DNA of 64,000 bases from Rattus norvegicus (lineage: Eukaryota > Chordata > Mammalia > Rodentia > Muridae). Shown piece by piece: positions 1-10,320 of the stretch. The notes beneath the pieces were generated by a model. It ran no database searches. It was not told the origin of the DNA and worked only from the letters and a program-made list of their open reading frames with translations. The stretch lies in contig NC_086037.1 in the NCBI RefSeq assembly GCF_036323735.1, forward strand, positions 61,307,502-61,371,501. Direction: 5' to 3'. The translations under genes and the position numbers were made by a program. The first letter of the stretch is position 1; each line of letters begins with the position of its first letter.

Positions 1-134
1 ACCTGTCCCCTGCCTAGAAACCCCAGGAGGCCATCCCTGGGGTTTGTAGCCAGAAGCACTGGAAAACAGGCATGGGCATTTAATTCACCTAGTATGCTGG
101 ACTTGGAATAAGTTCTCAGTCAGAAGACTCCAGA

Positions 135-372
135 GCAAGACCCCATGGTACCGGTTTATTATCCCAGCAACTCAGTAAGCTGAGACAGGAAGATCTTGAG
201 TTCAAAGTCGCCCTGACCTACAGAGTGAGTTCAAAACCAGCCTGGAGAACCTAATGAACCTCTACCTCCCAATAAAACATAGAGAGAGCTGGGGGACACT
301 AGCTTAGAACTAGAGCACTTGCCTATCAAGAGACCAGATGAATGAATGATGAATGAATGAATGAATGATAAA
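135..372 (+). mobile_element. B1/B4-type SINE fragment with ID-like part and (ATGA)n tail
   Basis: A diverged B1-like body (cagcaactcagtaagctgag, then gagttcaaagtcg and ctacagagtgagttc) is followed by an ID-like stretch (gagctgggggacactagc, then agagcacttgcctatcaag) and a short ATGA repeat at about 340-370. Order and orientation fit a plus-strand B4/ID-B1 composite. Divergence is high and the family assignment is tentative. Confidence 0.5.
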
Positions 373-1163
373 ATCCAGCTTCCCACAGAAGATGGAGAAA
401 AAGGACGCCCTGAGAAAGAAACGGGAAACAGCATCTTCAGGTAAGAGTGTTACTCTCAGGATACCAACCCCTCGGGAGCAGTAAGGACCAAGTACAAACT
501 GTGGGTGCTGGCAGAGTGTAAGGTGTGTTTCAACCACACCATCATCTCAGACAAATGGCCACAAGCCAAGCCATTGGCAAGGTAGACGATCTGGCTTTCG
601 GGAGTCTGATCCTAAGCTCACCCACTTCTTCATCCTGCACCCAAAGCCCGCTCACAACCCACCAGCCCACCCTGTCACTCCTCACCTATCAACATCTGGC
701 GTCTCTAATTTTACCAACACCTGAGCATATGGAACGAGCCATGAGAGCCAGCCGCGTGAAGCGCTGTTTTTAAAAAACGGAGCAAGGCCTAAATACCAGC
801 TGATCACTAAAAGGGCACTTATGAGGTTTATTAAGTATATAGAACATAAATCTGCTTGGCATGTAATTAATTCAAAATTACACGAACAGTAAATGTGTGA
901 TTAAGTCTACATGGAACGTGGAGACCCTCCCTGGCATTTACCACGGAAGCTACAGGAGGTTTATTGACTAGCAATTTGTTGCTCTGAAAATACAGGCAAA
1001 TCAGAAGTGCGTGGATTGAAGCCTGTCTTGCTGTCAGTTTGTTAGTAGAAGACGAGTAAAGGTCTGTCACCTTCTAAGCCAGTGGGCGGGGGAGGTTGCA
1101 CTACTAAGAGCAAAGTTTGGCAGTGGTACATATGTTTTCCTTTCTGATCCATTCCAGCAGGTA
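373..1163. other. Unique sequence, no recognised gene or repeat
   Basis: I see no repeat consensus, splice-bounded exon or long open frame here. The part from about 780 to 900 is AT-rich and contains a TAATTAATT run, but nothing stronger supports a regulatory call. Confidence 0.4.

Positions 1164-1219
<56 letters not shown>
1164..1219. repeat. (TG)n microsatellite
   Basis: An almost pure run of TG dinucleotides about 55 bp long. It creates stop-free frames on both strands that have no coding meaning. Confidence 0.95.
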
Positions 1220-1220
<1 letters not shown>

Positions 1221-1284
1221 CTATGTGCCGGTCAGAAAACAGCATTGGGTGTCATTCTTCAGGTGCTATCTACCTTAGGGGTCT

Positions 1285-1498
1285 TTTTAAAATGATAACC
1301 TTTATTATTTGTATTAATATGAATGTTTGCTCGCATGTATGTATGCACACCAGGTGCATGCAGTTCTTGCTGAGGCCAGAAGAGGGCACCAGATTCCCAG
1401 ATGGCTGTGAACTATCCCGTGGGTGCTGAGAACCAAAGCCTAGTCCTCCACAAGAACAGCCAGTGCTCTGAACCACCGAGCCACCTTCACTGCTGCCC
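1285..1498 (-). mobile_element. B3/B2-superfamily SINE
   Basis: Read on the minus strand it begins with a tRNA-like pol III head (ggtggctcggtggttcagag), continues through the typical agcacccac segment and the ccctcttctggcctcag segment, and ends in an AT-rich tail near 1290. This is the layout of B3-type SINEs. It is clearly diverged from consensus and so old. Confidence 0.75.
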
Positions 1499-1569
1499 CT
1501 TGGTTTTCGAGAGACAGTCTCTGAATTGGACTTAGAATACAAGAAAGATGCTCAATTAATTAATTGCCA

Positions 1570-1780
1570 GGAAATAAAAGCAGTCCCTGTCCATCAACAG
1601 ATGAGAGGATTAAAAAAAATCCGATACGTAAACAAAACACAAAGGAGTAGTATACAGCCCAGAAGAAAAATGAATTGGAGGCATTCACAAGGAAAGGGCT
1701 GCAAATGGAGACCATTATGCTAAGTCAAATGAGGTTGGCTGAGAAAGACGAGGATTGCATGTTTTCTTTTATAGAGAGAA
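1570..1780 (+). mobile_element. Ancient LINE-1 fragment (L1M-like 3' portion)
   Basis: The segment holds tccatcaacagatgagagga, a degenerate Tyr-rich region and attatgctaagtcaaatgag, in the order found near the 3' end of old mammalian L1 elements. It is short, carries stops and has no poly-A end, so it is a relic. The class is supported; the subfamily is not resolvable by eye. Confidence 0.55.
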
Positions 1781-1794
1781 GTTAAATTTAAAAG

Positions 1795-1843
1795 TGTGTG
1801 TATGTGTGTGTGTGTGTGTGTGCATGCAAGTGTGTGTGTGTTC
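1795..1843. repeat. (TG)n microsatellite, interrupted
   Basis: About 45 bp of TG repeats broken by tgcatgcaag near the middle. A GAA/GAG-rich purine stretch follows at about 1866-1900. Confidence 0.9.
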
Positions 1844-2279
1844 ATGAAACTAGAACAGTAATCAGAAGAAGAAGAAGGAGGAGGAGGAGGAAGAGAAAGG
1901 ATCTCCAGGAAGGTGGGAAGTGTAGAAGGGAATAGAAAACACATTGCCTGGGGAAGGAGAGGGAGCCAGATGAAGTAGGGAAAGGAGCTATGAGAACAAA
2001 ATGGGTTCACACAGAAGTATGACAATCCCACAGTGAAACCCGGCATGCCTTACATATACCCAGAGCAATTCAGGCTTTCTTTTAAAGATAGAAAAGAAAC
2101 AAGCTGAAGGTATACAAAAAAGATAAAATTGGCCCTTTCTACTGCCCAAGCCTGTCCCCGGGGAAGCTCCCGAGACGCTCATAGACCAGCATTTCCATGT
2201 TTCCTCACCCTGCTCTACTCAAGTCTTTGGAAATATCCACATCCTCCTCTGGATGGCCAATTCCAAAACAACCTCCCTG

Positions 2280-2342
2280 GCTGAGGTATGCTCAATGGAT
2301 AGAACACTGTCTACTAGGCATGAAGGCCTGCCATATTTTTAT

Positions 2343-2378
<36 letters not shown>

Positions 2379-2535
2379 TGGGCATGGTGGTGCTTACCTG
2401 TGACCCTAGCACATGGTAAGTAGAGACAGGAGGATCAGAGGTTCAAGGTCATCCTCAACTTATTTCAGGTGCAAGGCCAGCCAGGGGTACATGGCCAGCC
2501 TAGGTTCCATGAGACACTGTCTCAAATCATCAACC
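2280..2535 (+). mobile_element. B4-type composite SINE split by a (CA)n repeat
   Basis: An ID-like head (ctgaggtatgctcaatggat) is followed by (CA)n at 2345-2375. A B1-like body follows (tgggcatggtggtgcttacc, ggaggatcagaggttcaagg, gagacactgtctcaaatc). ID head plus B1 body on the plus strand is the B4/RSINE layout. Some internal duplication of the B1 part is visible. Confidence 0.65.
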
Positions 2536-2860
2536 CCCCCAGACAATTGGAAGCTGGCCTTCGTGACTGTGATCCCTCCACGATCACCCTTTTTGACTGG
2601 GTAACAAGGCACCAACAACTTCAAGGGGAAAGAATTCACGGTTTTAACTTCGCATGTGTCAAACCGAGCAAACGACTTTATGCAAATGCAGCAAAAACAG
2701 GGCCCCCCAAAAGTCATCTTCATTAGGCTTCATTTCAACGGATCTAATATTAATTCCCAGGCAACAACACTCTTTGCAATGAAAAGCCTTGATTACTCTA
2801 TAGGGGCTCCAGTGAATAGAGCCTTTGCTTAGCCACCTCTACCACTTCCCCCAGGGCTGA
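2536..2860. other. Unique sequence
   Basis: No repeat or gene recognised. Open frames on both strands overlap but show no known domain. Confidence 0.35.
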
Positions 2861-2864
2861 GAAC

Positions 2865-2960
2865 AGCTCTCTCCCTTCCCTTCCCTTCCCTTCCCCTCCC
2901 TCCCTCCCCTTCTTCCTTTCTCTTCCCCCTGCTCCCTCTCCTCCCTCTCTTTCTTTCCAC
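2865..2960. repeat. Polypyrimidine tract (CCCTT-rich)
   Basis: About 95 bp of nearly uninterrupted C and T on the plus strand, containing several TTCCC units and CCTCC blocks. Long homopyrimidine tracts of this kind can adopt triplex (H-DNA) structure; that is inference only. Confidence 0.85.
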
Positions 2961-3284
2961 TTTGTAAAAAGTGTTCTTTCTTTAGGGTGAGAATACCAGC
3001 CGTGTATCTCCAGAGAAGACCCAACCCTGACCTTGGCAACAGGGTCACAGAGCACTGGGGGATGGGGAAGAGTAGGGGGTGGGCAGGGGGTGGTACAGAA
3101 GAGAGAGTCCACCACCCTGCAGGTGGTCAGTAACCCTCTGAATGACTGAGCACAGCATCTCTCCTGGCCTGGGCTGGAGGATGCAGAGCAAGGATTTCCA
3201 CAGGCATAGAAACGCCACTGTCAGGAAGGATGACTCAAACCTGAGGGAGGTGGAAGCACACAGTAGCCATTCACACTGCACAGC

Positions 3285-3285
<1 letters not shown>

Positions 3286-3351
<66 letters not shown>
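3286..3351. repeat. Pure (CTG)22 trinucleotide repeat
   Basis: Twenty-two uninterrupted CTG units (CAG on the other strand) run from 3286 to 3351. Minus-strand frames read polyserine and plus-strand frames read polyleucine, but no exon structure or recognised protein surrounds them, so I do not call a gene. An uninterrupted tract of this length is usually length-polymorphic. Confidence 0.97.
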
Positions 3352-3352
<1 letters not shown>

Positions 3353-3700
3353 CCAGAAAGTGACCCAGAGAGAGCTGCAGTCCAGTCTGCAGAATGTGTC
3401 TTAGAAGCATCTTGGGTCTGTGGACCAACAGGAAGCTCTCCTTCGCCCTCATGGACCTGGCAGAAGAGCCTTCACCCCACTTGACAGAGAGAAGAGGTCC
3501 GCCGGATATCTGCTGAAAGGTCTTCTGAAACCTCAGTCGTGTGCTGGAAAGGCTCCAAGGTTTCACCATGATTGTTGTGAGTTTAACCTCTTAACACCAA
3601 CTGAAACAGAAACACAGAAGGCTCCTCACTTTCAGCTGTGAACAAAGAGGGGACCTTCAGTTCACCTCCATGTTCTTCAGGTTGGTCTTGAAGAGCAGAC
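3352..3700. other. Unique sequence
   Basis: No repeat family recognised and no open frame of note. The sequence is mixed in composition with no CpG enrichment. Confidence 0.35.
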
Positions 3701-3701
3701 C

Positions 3702-3945
3702 CAGGGGCCAGGGAGATGGTTCAGCAGGCAAAGGTGTTTGCCCTAAGCCTGATGATCTCAGTTTGGTCTCCAGGTCCCATGTGTCAGAAAGAGAGAACTG
3801 ACTCCTGTGAGTTGTCCTCTGACCTCCACACATATAATAACAAGCATGGCATCCATCTCCAAACATGTGCACATGCGTGTCCAAACGTGTGTGTAAGCGC
3901 ATACACATACGCGCACATCCAAAAAATGTAACTTTTTAAAAGGTA
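3702..3945 (+). mobile_element. B3A-like SINE
   Basis: The pol III-type head (gggccagggagatggttcag) is followed by tctccaggtcccatgtgtca, then gagaactgactcctgtgagt, ttgtcctctgacctccacac, and a CA/TG-rich tail. This is the order of B3A-type elements on the plus strand. Confidence 0.75.
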
Positions 3946-3987
3946 AAAAGGAACAGACCTGAATCCGAATCTTGACCAACAAGTAAC

Positions 3988-4036
3988 TGTGTATGTGCAT
4001 GTGCGTGCACATGTGTGTGCACATGTGTGTGCATGT
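3988..4036. repeat. Alternating purine-pyrimidine TG/CA tract
   Basis: Repeated tgtgcatgtgcgtgcacatg-type sequence with strict purine-pyrimidine alternation over about 45 bp, a composition prone to Z-DNA. Confidence 0.7.
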
Positions 4037-4039
4037 TTC

Positions 4040-4350
4040 CCTAGCACAGAGCAGGTCGCTGAAGACACACAAAAGCAGCCTGCTGATGTCCTTCTGAAGG
4101 GACCCTGTGCTCCCAGCTGAGGCTCTCAGCAGCCAGGCTGAGGAGTGCTATGAAGGACAAGGGTATCTCCCAGCAGCAGCCTGGTATAAGCCAGGAGAGC
4201 AAGAAGCTCTGACTAGTGACGACCTTCCTCCCATGAGGGAAGAGTCCACAGGGACCAGAAAACACAGCAGAGACAGCCACACCATGAGCTTTCTGGGTGC
4301 CTGAGTCCTGGTGACTATCCACCAGGTCATGTCCCAGAGCCGTAGCATCA
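4040..4350. other. Unique or unassigned sequence
   Basis: No known repeat consensus recognised. A frame of about 65 codons starting at 4107 has no recognisable domain and I treat it as chance. Confidence 0.35.
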
Positions 4351-4359
4351 AATGTAGGA

Positions 4360-4860
4360 GGTTGGTCTGCTGCTGCCTACATTCAAATGCTAAATTCTGT
4401 CCCCCAAGATCTGATTGTCCCCAGAGGAGGAGATCCTCACACACACCAACTGATGCTATGTAATCTTGCTCCCCAAGTTAATTGGTCAATAAAAGGCTAA
4501 AGCCTATGATTAGGCAATAGATGGAAATAGGGTTTTCATTTACTTGGCTGGGAGTACCAGATAGAGACAAGGGGGACAGGGGTGGGGAGGGAAGGACACA
4601 GGGAAGGAAGCCGTCATGAGAGGAGATAGACTGACCTGACGGTGAGCACATGGCCAGGAGAAACAGCAAGTAACAGGGGCGTATGGCTGGGGTGTAAGTT
4701 AGAATAGCTTCAAAACTTGCCCAATCTAGGATTATAGCTTGGAAATAAAATATCTTGGTTGTGTATCTCTTATACAGGCTAGAATTGTTATACCATTTTA
4801 TAATCAATGGGCAGGGAAACTGATGCTGGAGTTCAAACTTTGTTTTTTATAGATATGATT
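4360..4860 (+). mobile_element. ERV LTR-like segment (class uncertain)
   Basis: The run attggtcaataaaaggctaa, followed by a tgattaggcaatag motif, a G-rich middle and an aataaa-containing 3' part, resembles abundant murid ERV LTRs. I could not find clean TG...CA ends or a target-site duplication, so the limits are approximate and the family is left open. Confidence 0.4.
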
Positions 4861-4980
4861 GTTTCATGTCCCTTATAGAAAGCCATGGGTTCGCTGTAAT
4901 GCTTTGGCTCAAATACAGCATGTACTTTGGTTCCTTCCCTGTGACCCTCTTCCATAATAATTTCCTTTCTACTTTCAAGT

Positions 4981-4981
<1 letters not shown>

Positions 4982-5030
<49 letters not shown>
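4982..5030. repeat. (CA)n microsatellite
   Basis: About 48 bp of pure CA dinucleotides directly preceding a MaLR-like LTR. Confidence 0.95.
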
Positions 5031-5310
5031 TGATGGTTGGTGTCAATTTGACAGAATCCAGACTCAACTGGATTATGAGCCTCTGGCCATGATTGGGGGT
5101 GGGGAAGGTTGCTTTGAGGGGCGAAGACTATAGGCAGCACCATTTCCTAGGCTTTATAAATGGAGAAAGACAGATGAAGTGCTACATGTCCATTGCTCTC
5201 TGCTTCCTGATTAGGAACGCAATGGGACCAGCTGCTCAGACACCTGCTCCCTTGATTTCCCTCCAAGTACATTTAAACTTGAAGACAAAAAACAAAACAA
5301 AACAAAAAAA
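5031..5310 (+). mobile_element. MaLR LTR fragment (MT/MTD-like)
   Basis: The 5' part reads gttggtgtcaatttgacaga, the diagnostic start of this MaLR group (consensus close to 'atgtcaacttgacac'). A degenerate middle and a ctgctcccttgatttc 3' region follow on the plus strand. The copy is diverged and probably lacks its final bases. Confidence 0.6.
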
Positions 5311-5479
5311 CCCACTCTTTTCCCTTGGGTTGATTTTGTCAGAATGTTTTATCACATATAGCAAGAGGAAGAAAGACTCCTATGTGTGCATGGGTCAGGG
5401 GCTGTGTATACCTGGATTCCACATGGGGAAAAAATGTGATGTTTGTCTTTCTAAGTCTTGCCAGGGTCCACGATTCACT

Positions 5480-6330
5480 GAAGAATGACAACACACCCTG
5501 GACTCAAATAGAATGTAAAGGGCAGGAGTGTTTTATTCTGCAGAAGTCCAGCATGCTGGGATCTCCCATTACCAAGATAGAGAGGCAAACAAGTGAGCTC
5601 GCAGGCCTGATTTAAAGCACACCAGGGAATTCCAATGTGGGTGACCACTGTGTTAATCTGTTGGGTCCATCTCTAGGAGCATTCCATTACTGGGGTGTGG
5701 GGACTGGAAACTTGATAGGGTGGTCTGGAAACTGTTGCTGACCCATTGCCCTTGCCTCAGACCAGGTGACGGGACAAGCTTCTGAGGCCTAGACTTGCCT
5801 GACATTGCCAGTTCTTGGAAACAGAGATTTAGGCCTAGTCTCCTTAACTTCCAACTTGAAGCCTGCCATGGTCTGTCTTATTTTCTTAGTGGGATGTTCT
5901 CCGAGTTCATCCATTGTCTCTATCTGTTCACCTGCTGAAAGACATCTGGGCAGCTGCTGTCACTAAGCAACTCCACCTGCCTCATGAGAGCAGTCCTGTT
6001 CCACAGACACCAGGACTGCAGGAATAGCTCAGTGAGACAGGGATGGGGTTGGCACCACTGAGAATGAGGAGCAGGCAAGAGCCTTGAGCTGTGAAACCTA
6101 CACCCCCGGTTAGGAACCATGGTGTCTGGCTAGCTCTGATCTCCTATGTGATAGATCAGCCACAAAAACACTTGAGGGACACCTGGCTCCTGTCCTTGTA
6201 CTGCTGACCAGGTACTCTCAAGACCCTACAAAGGCCTTTGACTTAGAACCAGCCCAGTGTTTAAGAGCATGGTAACGTAAGCAGGTAGGAACTTCAAATA
6301 TGATAAGCTCGGGAATGGAGTGGAGCTACT
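5480..6330. other. Unassigned sequence, possibly LTR-derived at its start
   Basis: Positions about 5490-5620 (gtgttttattctgcagaagt, catgctgggatctcccatta) resemble the reverse of a rodent LTR 3' end, but I cannot name one. The remainder has no gene or repeat that I recognise. Confidence 0.3.
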
Positions 6331-6490
6331 GATCAGCATCATCCCCGCGAGTGCTCACCATGTGATGTTTGTCCTAGTCATTCCCCAGCTGAAAACCTGA
6401 CAAAGGGGCACTGTCCAAAGCACAGAGTTTTGGAACGGGTAGAGTCACACAGCTCGTAGAGGCGAGGACAAGATTTGAGGCTCATCTATC
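6330..6490 (-). mobile_element. MIR SINE fragment
   Basis: The end of the segment (agagtcacacagctcgtaga followed by ggcgagg and tttgaggctcat) matches the minus-strand core and tRNA-related part of MIR. A weakly preserved upstream part reads attccccagctgaaaacctg. MIR copies predate the rodent radiation, so the poor match is expected. Confidence 0.55.
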
Positions 6491-7680
6491 TGTCCCCAGA
6501 GCAAGGTTACTAATGCACAAAGGATCGTCGAAAGGGTGCCCGGCCAAACTTGAATTTCAGATAAATAAAACACTCTCGTCTTCATAGTCAACCCTGTGTC
6601 TGGATCAAACGCCTCCCCTGTAGATTCCAAATGAAAGAGGCAAGACCCGCTCAGGCCCCAGTGTCTCTCACCCTGCCAAGGCTGGGAAACCTGCTTGTGC
6701 ACCCCTCTTTCCTAGCCACAACTGCAAAAAACAAACTCCTTACTCACTGCTTCTCCCCTCCCCTCCCCTCCCCTCCCTGCAAGCCCCAAGGCTCACCCCA
6801 GCCCTAGTCACTGGTGCTGTTCCAGAAGGAGAGGCTCCTGCCAAGGCAAAGCTGTTGGTTAGGCAGCAACCAATCGGGGCTGGACACACAGCGACACACA
6901 GCTGTGGCCTTTCTTGCTCTGAGCAGCTAGGATGCTCCCTGGAGCTTGGGAGTGGATAGAAAGAGCTGAAGGATCCTCCTGCTCCCTGAGGAGACCCTGG
7001 ACACCAACCTTGGCGCTAGTCTGAGTGTAGATGTAGAAACAGATGCATCTCCTCTGAAAAAAAAAATTGGGAAGACCTGATTCAATTCTGTAGGGAAGTG
7101 GGTCTGAAGAGGAGGAGGACCCACGAACAACTCCACGCCCACCCCACCCCCGACACTGCGCTCCCCAATACTCTAAGCCGGAGTTTGTAACCACTAAGCT
7201 AGAGCACACAGCAGCGATGATGCAGATATCCTCTTTGTGGCACAGGCGGGAGGGAGGGATCCAGATGTGGATTTTGAGATTGCCATTTGGGGTGTGTCTT
7301 GGGGCTAAGTGCCATGAAGACACGCGGCACCCCTGCGGTTTTATGACCATGCTTAGCAATGAGTGATTGGTCTGTTTGGCTCTGCAGAAGAGGCCCAGGC
7401 CTCCAGGCCTGGCAGTGCAGCCCCCCTCCCCGTCCTGGGCCCAGCTGGGCTTGAGTGGAAGCACAGACTTCCTGCTGCCCTCCCAAGCCTTCCGTTTCCA
7501 CAGAAGGGATTCTCAGCAGCCTCTGTGGCAGGTAACCACGGGCCTCTTTCTCTTTACAGCGCTTCTTTGCAACCACAAACATGTATGTTTTTGATAAAGC
7601 TCCGAAAACTGTACTAGACCCTGGGGGATCGCAGTGGCAAGGTGGGTGTTGAGAGGCTAGACTCAGCTACTCCAGAGGTA
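6491..7680. other. Unique sequence with a short (CCCCT)n tract
   Basis: A CCCCT pentamer run sits at about 6752-6778. A minus-strand open frame of 201 codons (6859-7464) crosses this area; it shows no recognisable domain, and shorter frames overlap it on both strands, so I do not call a gene. GC content is higher than in the neighbours, without a CpG island. Confidence 0.4.
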
Positions 7681-7689
7681 GCCTGTGCT

Positions 7690-8450
7690 GTTTGTAACAA
7701 TTACAGTAATACACCTGAACCCCCATTGTCGACAGGGCCCGCCACTCGGGGGCTCATTAGTATTGTATTAGGGCTGCGTGGGGAAACAGATAATGGCCCA
7801 TAATGAAAAATGCCAAATTTTCTATATAATAAAAATGAACTTGATTAATGGAAATCACTTTCGGGGAAAGAGTTACAGCGTGGTTAGAAATAAAAAATGA
7901 TGTATTAATCCGACATTCTTACAGATGGTCCCAACCTCCTGACAACTGCTATTCATTTGAGATGCCATTAGCATGCATAATTATGCTAATTAAGTTGTAA
8001 TTAAGCACCAATTCTTCGGAGGGCTTTTTTTGTCTATCATTCGCTACAACTCTATTGCTTAGAGTGCTTAAAGGCTTTGTGCTGGGTTCCATTCAAAGGG
8101 GGCTCCCAAATTTCTTAGGCAAGATTGAGCAGCTGAGGCAGGAATGGAAACTGAGATCGTTGTTTTGGTTAAAGAAAAGTCAGTAAATACCAGCGGGGTC
8201 TGCCAGTTGTTGATAAAATAATGAACGCTTTCCGCTAAAATAAGCGTAGTTCAACCCGGGGCAATTACAACGAGCACAGAATGTATCGTTATGGGTCGCC
8301 ATAAAACCATTGTCAAAATACAGTGGTAGGTTTTAGTCCTTTCATTTAAAGAAAGGGGGACATAAGGAGTGCATTCAATAAGAAATAATTCAGAAAAAGT
8401 GTCTTTCGATATTTTATTTAAAGGAACATAAATCGGAAGCTAAAGATATC
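7690..8450. promoter_or_regulatory. Candidate conserved non-coding element rich in homeodomain/POU motifs
   Basis: This block is free of recognisable repeats and contains more than ten TAAT/ATTA cores, including gattaatgg, tattaatccg (bicoid-type TAATCC), taattaag and gtaattaagc. An inverted pair, ATTAGCAT at 7967-7974 and ATGCTAAT at 7983-7990, surrounds an AATTAT core, an arrangement expected of POU/homeodomain binding. A caataaaac-like CDX/HOX site (gccataaaac) and a cattgtc SOX-like site lie near 8300. This dense unique AT-rich layout is typical of developmental enhancers. Conservation itself cannot be seen here. Confidence 0.55.
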
Positions 8451-9200
8451 TCCCGGGGAGGGGGCGGGGCTTGGGGAGGCTGAGACCAACTCTCTGGTTC
8501 CAAGTGCTGTAGGAATGAGCCTTGTAAGTACATCGTAAATGACAGCACTCAAGCACGCTGGGATCTTTGTTTCAAAAATCTATGGAGGGAAAGGTAGACG
8601 TTTCCCAAAGGATGCTGTAAAAACCAGCCGTTTGACAATTTAACAATCAACGTCTGTCTGCCGACTTGACCGATTCTGTCTGCGGACCTAACCGATTTCT
8701 GCTTTTGTTCCCCGAGCATTTAACGGTCTGTATTAAGACACAGGCTAGAGTTTTGTTGCATTGTGGTTTTCTGCATCTTTTGTGGACAAGAGAGCCGGTA
8801 ACAGTCCTGAAGCTTAAAACAAAGGAAGCAGATGGACATCAGGACCTGGGCGCATCAGCGTGATGACAAAAAGACTATCAGGAGCTCTTGCCCTGGGTGC
8901 TAAAGAGCTCACCTCCTTCCTTTCAATAGATTCTTCTCCCGTGGGCCAAAGAGCCGTAATTCAGAGAGATGCTAGCTAACTTAGAGACGCTCTTATTCTG
9001 CCCAACCTTGACTTTAACTGGTTTGAAAGAAAAAGATCCTGGACCGTTGCTCGTCTTAGCTAATGGCTGGGTGGAGTGTGGACAGGATATGCGTAAGTTG
9101 AAAAACTGCTTCTGAGGGAACCTTGATAGTTTGTGTGGTGTCTGTTGGAGGCCTATCTGCTCTCCCTCTTTAAAAATGATGTCTTACAAAAACAAAATCC
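8451..9200. other. Unique sequence next to the candidate regulatory block
   Basis: It starts with a GC-box-like stretch (ggggagggggcggggcttgg at about 8456-8475) and otherwise shows no repeat and no credible gene. The low repeat content continues from the preceding block, so the conserved region may extend into it. Confidence 0.35.
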
Positions 9201-9202
9201 AT

Positions 9203-9535
9203 GAGGGGTCGGGGAGATCTCTTGGTTGGTTGAGTGGTCCCTGTGTAGTCCTAAAGAACTGGGTTCAGTCTGCAGCAGTGGAGTATAGAGCCAGCTGTGG
9301 TGACGCACACTTGCAACCCCAGCCCAGACAGGCGAAGACAAGGGGATCAGCGGAGCTCATGGCCAGGCAGCCTAGCCTTCCCAGTTCCAACCCGATGAGG
9401 GACCCTCATAAAACAAGGTGGACAGCATCTAAGGAAAGCTATCTCTGGCCTCCACACGCATGGGTGCACACACATGCACACACACTTATACACTGTACAT
9501 GCACAGACATGCAAATGCACATAAAATTCCTTGAG
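9203..9535 (+). mobile_element. B2/B3-superfamily composite SINE
   Basis: A degenerate pol III head (ggggtcggggagatctcttg) is followed by ccagctgtggtgacgcacac, then aacaaggtggacagcatcta, then ctctggcctccacacgcatg and a CA-rich tail. This order matches the long murid composite SINEs with a B1-like centre. Plus strand. Confidence 0.7.
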
Positions 9536-10150
9536 GTGAGAGTTTTGTTTTTCTTTCTCTTCCAACCTCTCCTTGGATCTGATCTTTGCATTTGGTTTAA
9601 CTTAAATTAAGTCTCTGGAAAAGTTAGTCTTCTGTGGGATGGAGGCTCTGAGGCAACCCTTCCTTCTGTTTAATCTTCACTTCTCTGCCTTCTGTGTATC
9701 GTGGAGAGAAACAGCTCTAGGCAAACTCCTGGAAGTCCACATCAGCCCGCCTGAAGCTGCCTCAGGTAAGTGTAGGAGAGCGTTCAGTTGCTTGGGCAAA
9801 GCATCCTCATCTGTGCAAAGGGTACATACTCACTGCTCTAACAGCTCATGTGTGACAGACAAGAACATGCAAGGACAGGAGAGATGAGGAATGGACCACT
9901 GTGCACATGTGGGATGCTTCTGCTCAGTGAGGATGCCTGGGGCTACAGGGTTTCCTTGGTGCCTAGTATTCAAATGCAGGCACTCTGTGGATACAAGCAC
10001 CCTTCAGGTTCACTCTCAGCCATTATCACTTGCTCTACAGCTACTCTAACATCACTGAGTTCTAGGACTCCTGGATGTAAGCACAGACAAACAAAAAGTT
10101 ACGTTGTAACTTCATACAAAGTTACATTTATACAATAGCAATGTAAGTGC
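9536..10150. other. Unique sequence
   Basis: No repeat family or gene recognised. Overlapping frames of 80-150 codons have no domain. Confidence 0.35.
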
Positions 10151-10151
10151 T

Positions 10152-10320
10152 GTGGAGAAGAAGAAAAAGAGGAGAAAGAGGAGGAACACAAAGAGCAGGA
10201 GAAAGAGGAGGAGGAGGAGAAAAAGGAGGTGGAAGAGGAATAAGAGGAAGAGGAAGAGGAAGAGGAAGAGGAAGAGGAAGAGGAGGGAAGGGACGACAGG
10301 AGGGGGGAAGGGATATAGAG
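10152..10320. repeat. Polypurine tract (GAGGAA)n-like
   Basis: About 165 bp of almost pure purine, with GAGGAA hexamers in tandem at about 10240-10282. The minus-strand Ser/Phe/Leu-rich and plus-strand Arg/Lys/Glu-rich frames over it are compositional artefacts. Confidence 0.9.

Noticed and set aside
3045..3569. A 174-codon minus-strand frame with a polyserine run
   Set aside because: The polyserine is the CTG repeat read on the other strand. Flanking residues show no domain and there is no splice or poly-A evidence.
6859..7464. A 201-codon minus-strand frame
   Set aside because: No recognisable domain. Overlapped by other frames on both strands in GC-richer DNA, where stops are rarer.
8456..8475. 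GC-box promoter
   Set aside because: A single GC-rich string without a CpG island, TATA or transcript evidence is not enough for a promoter call.
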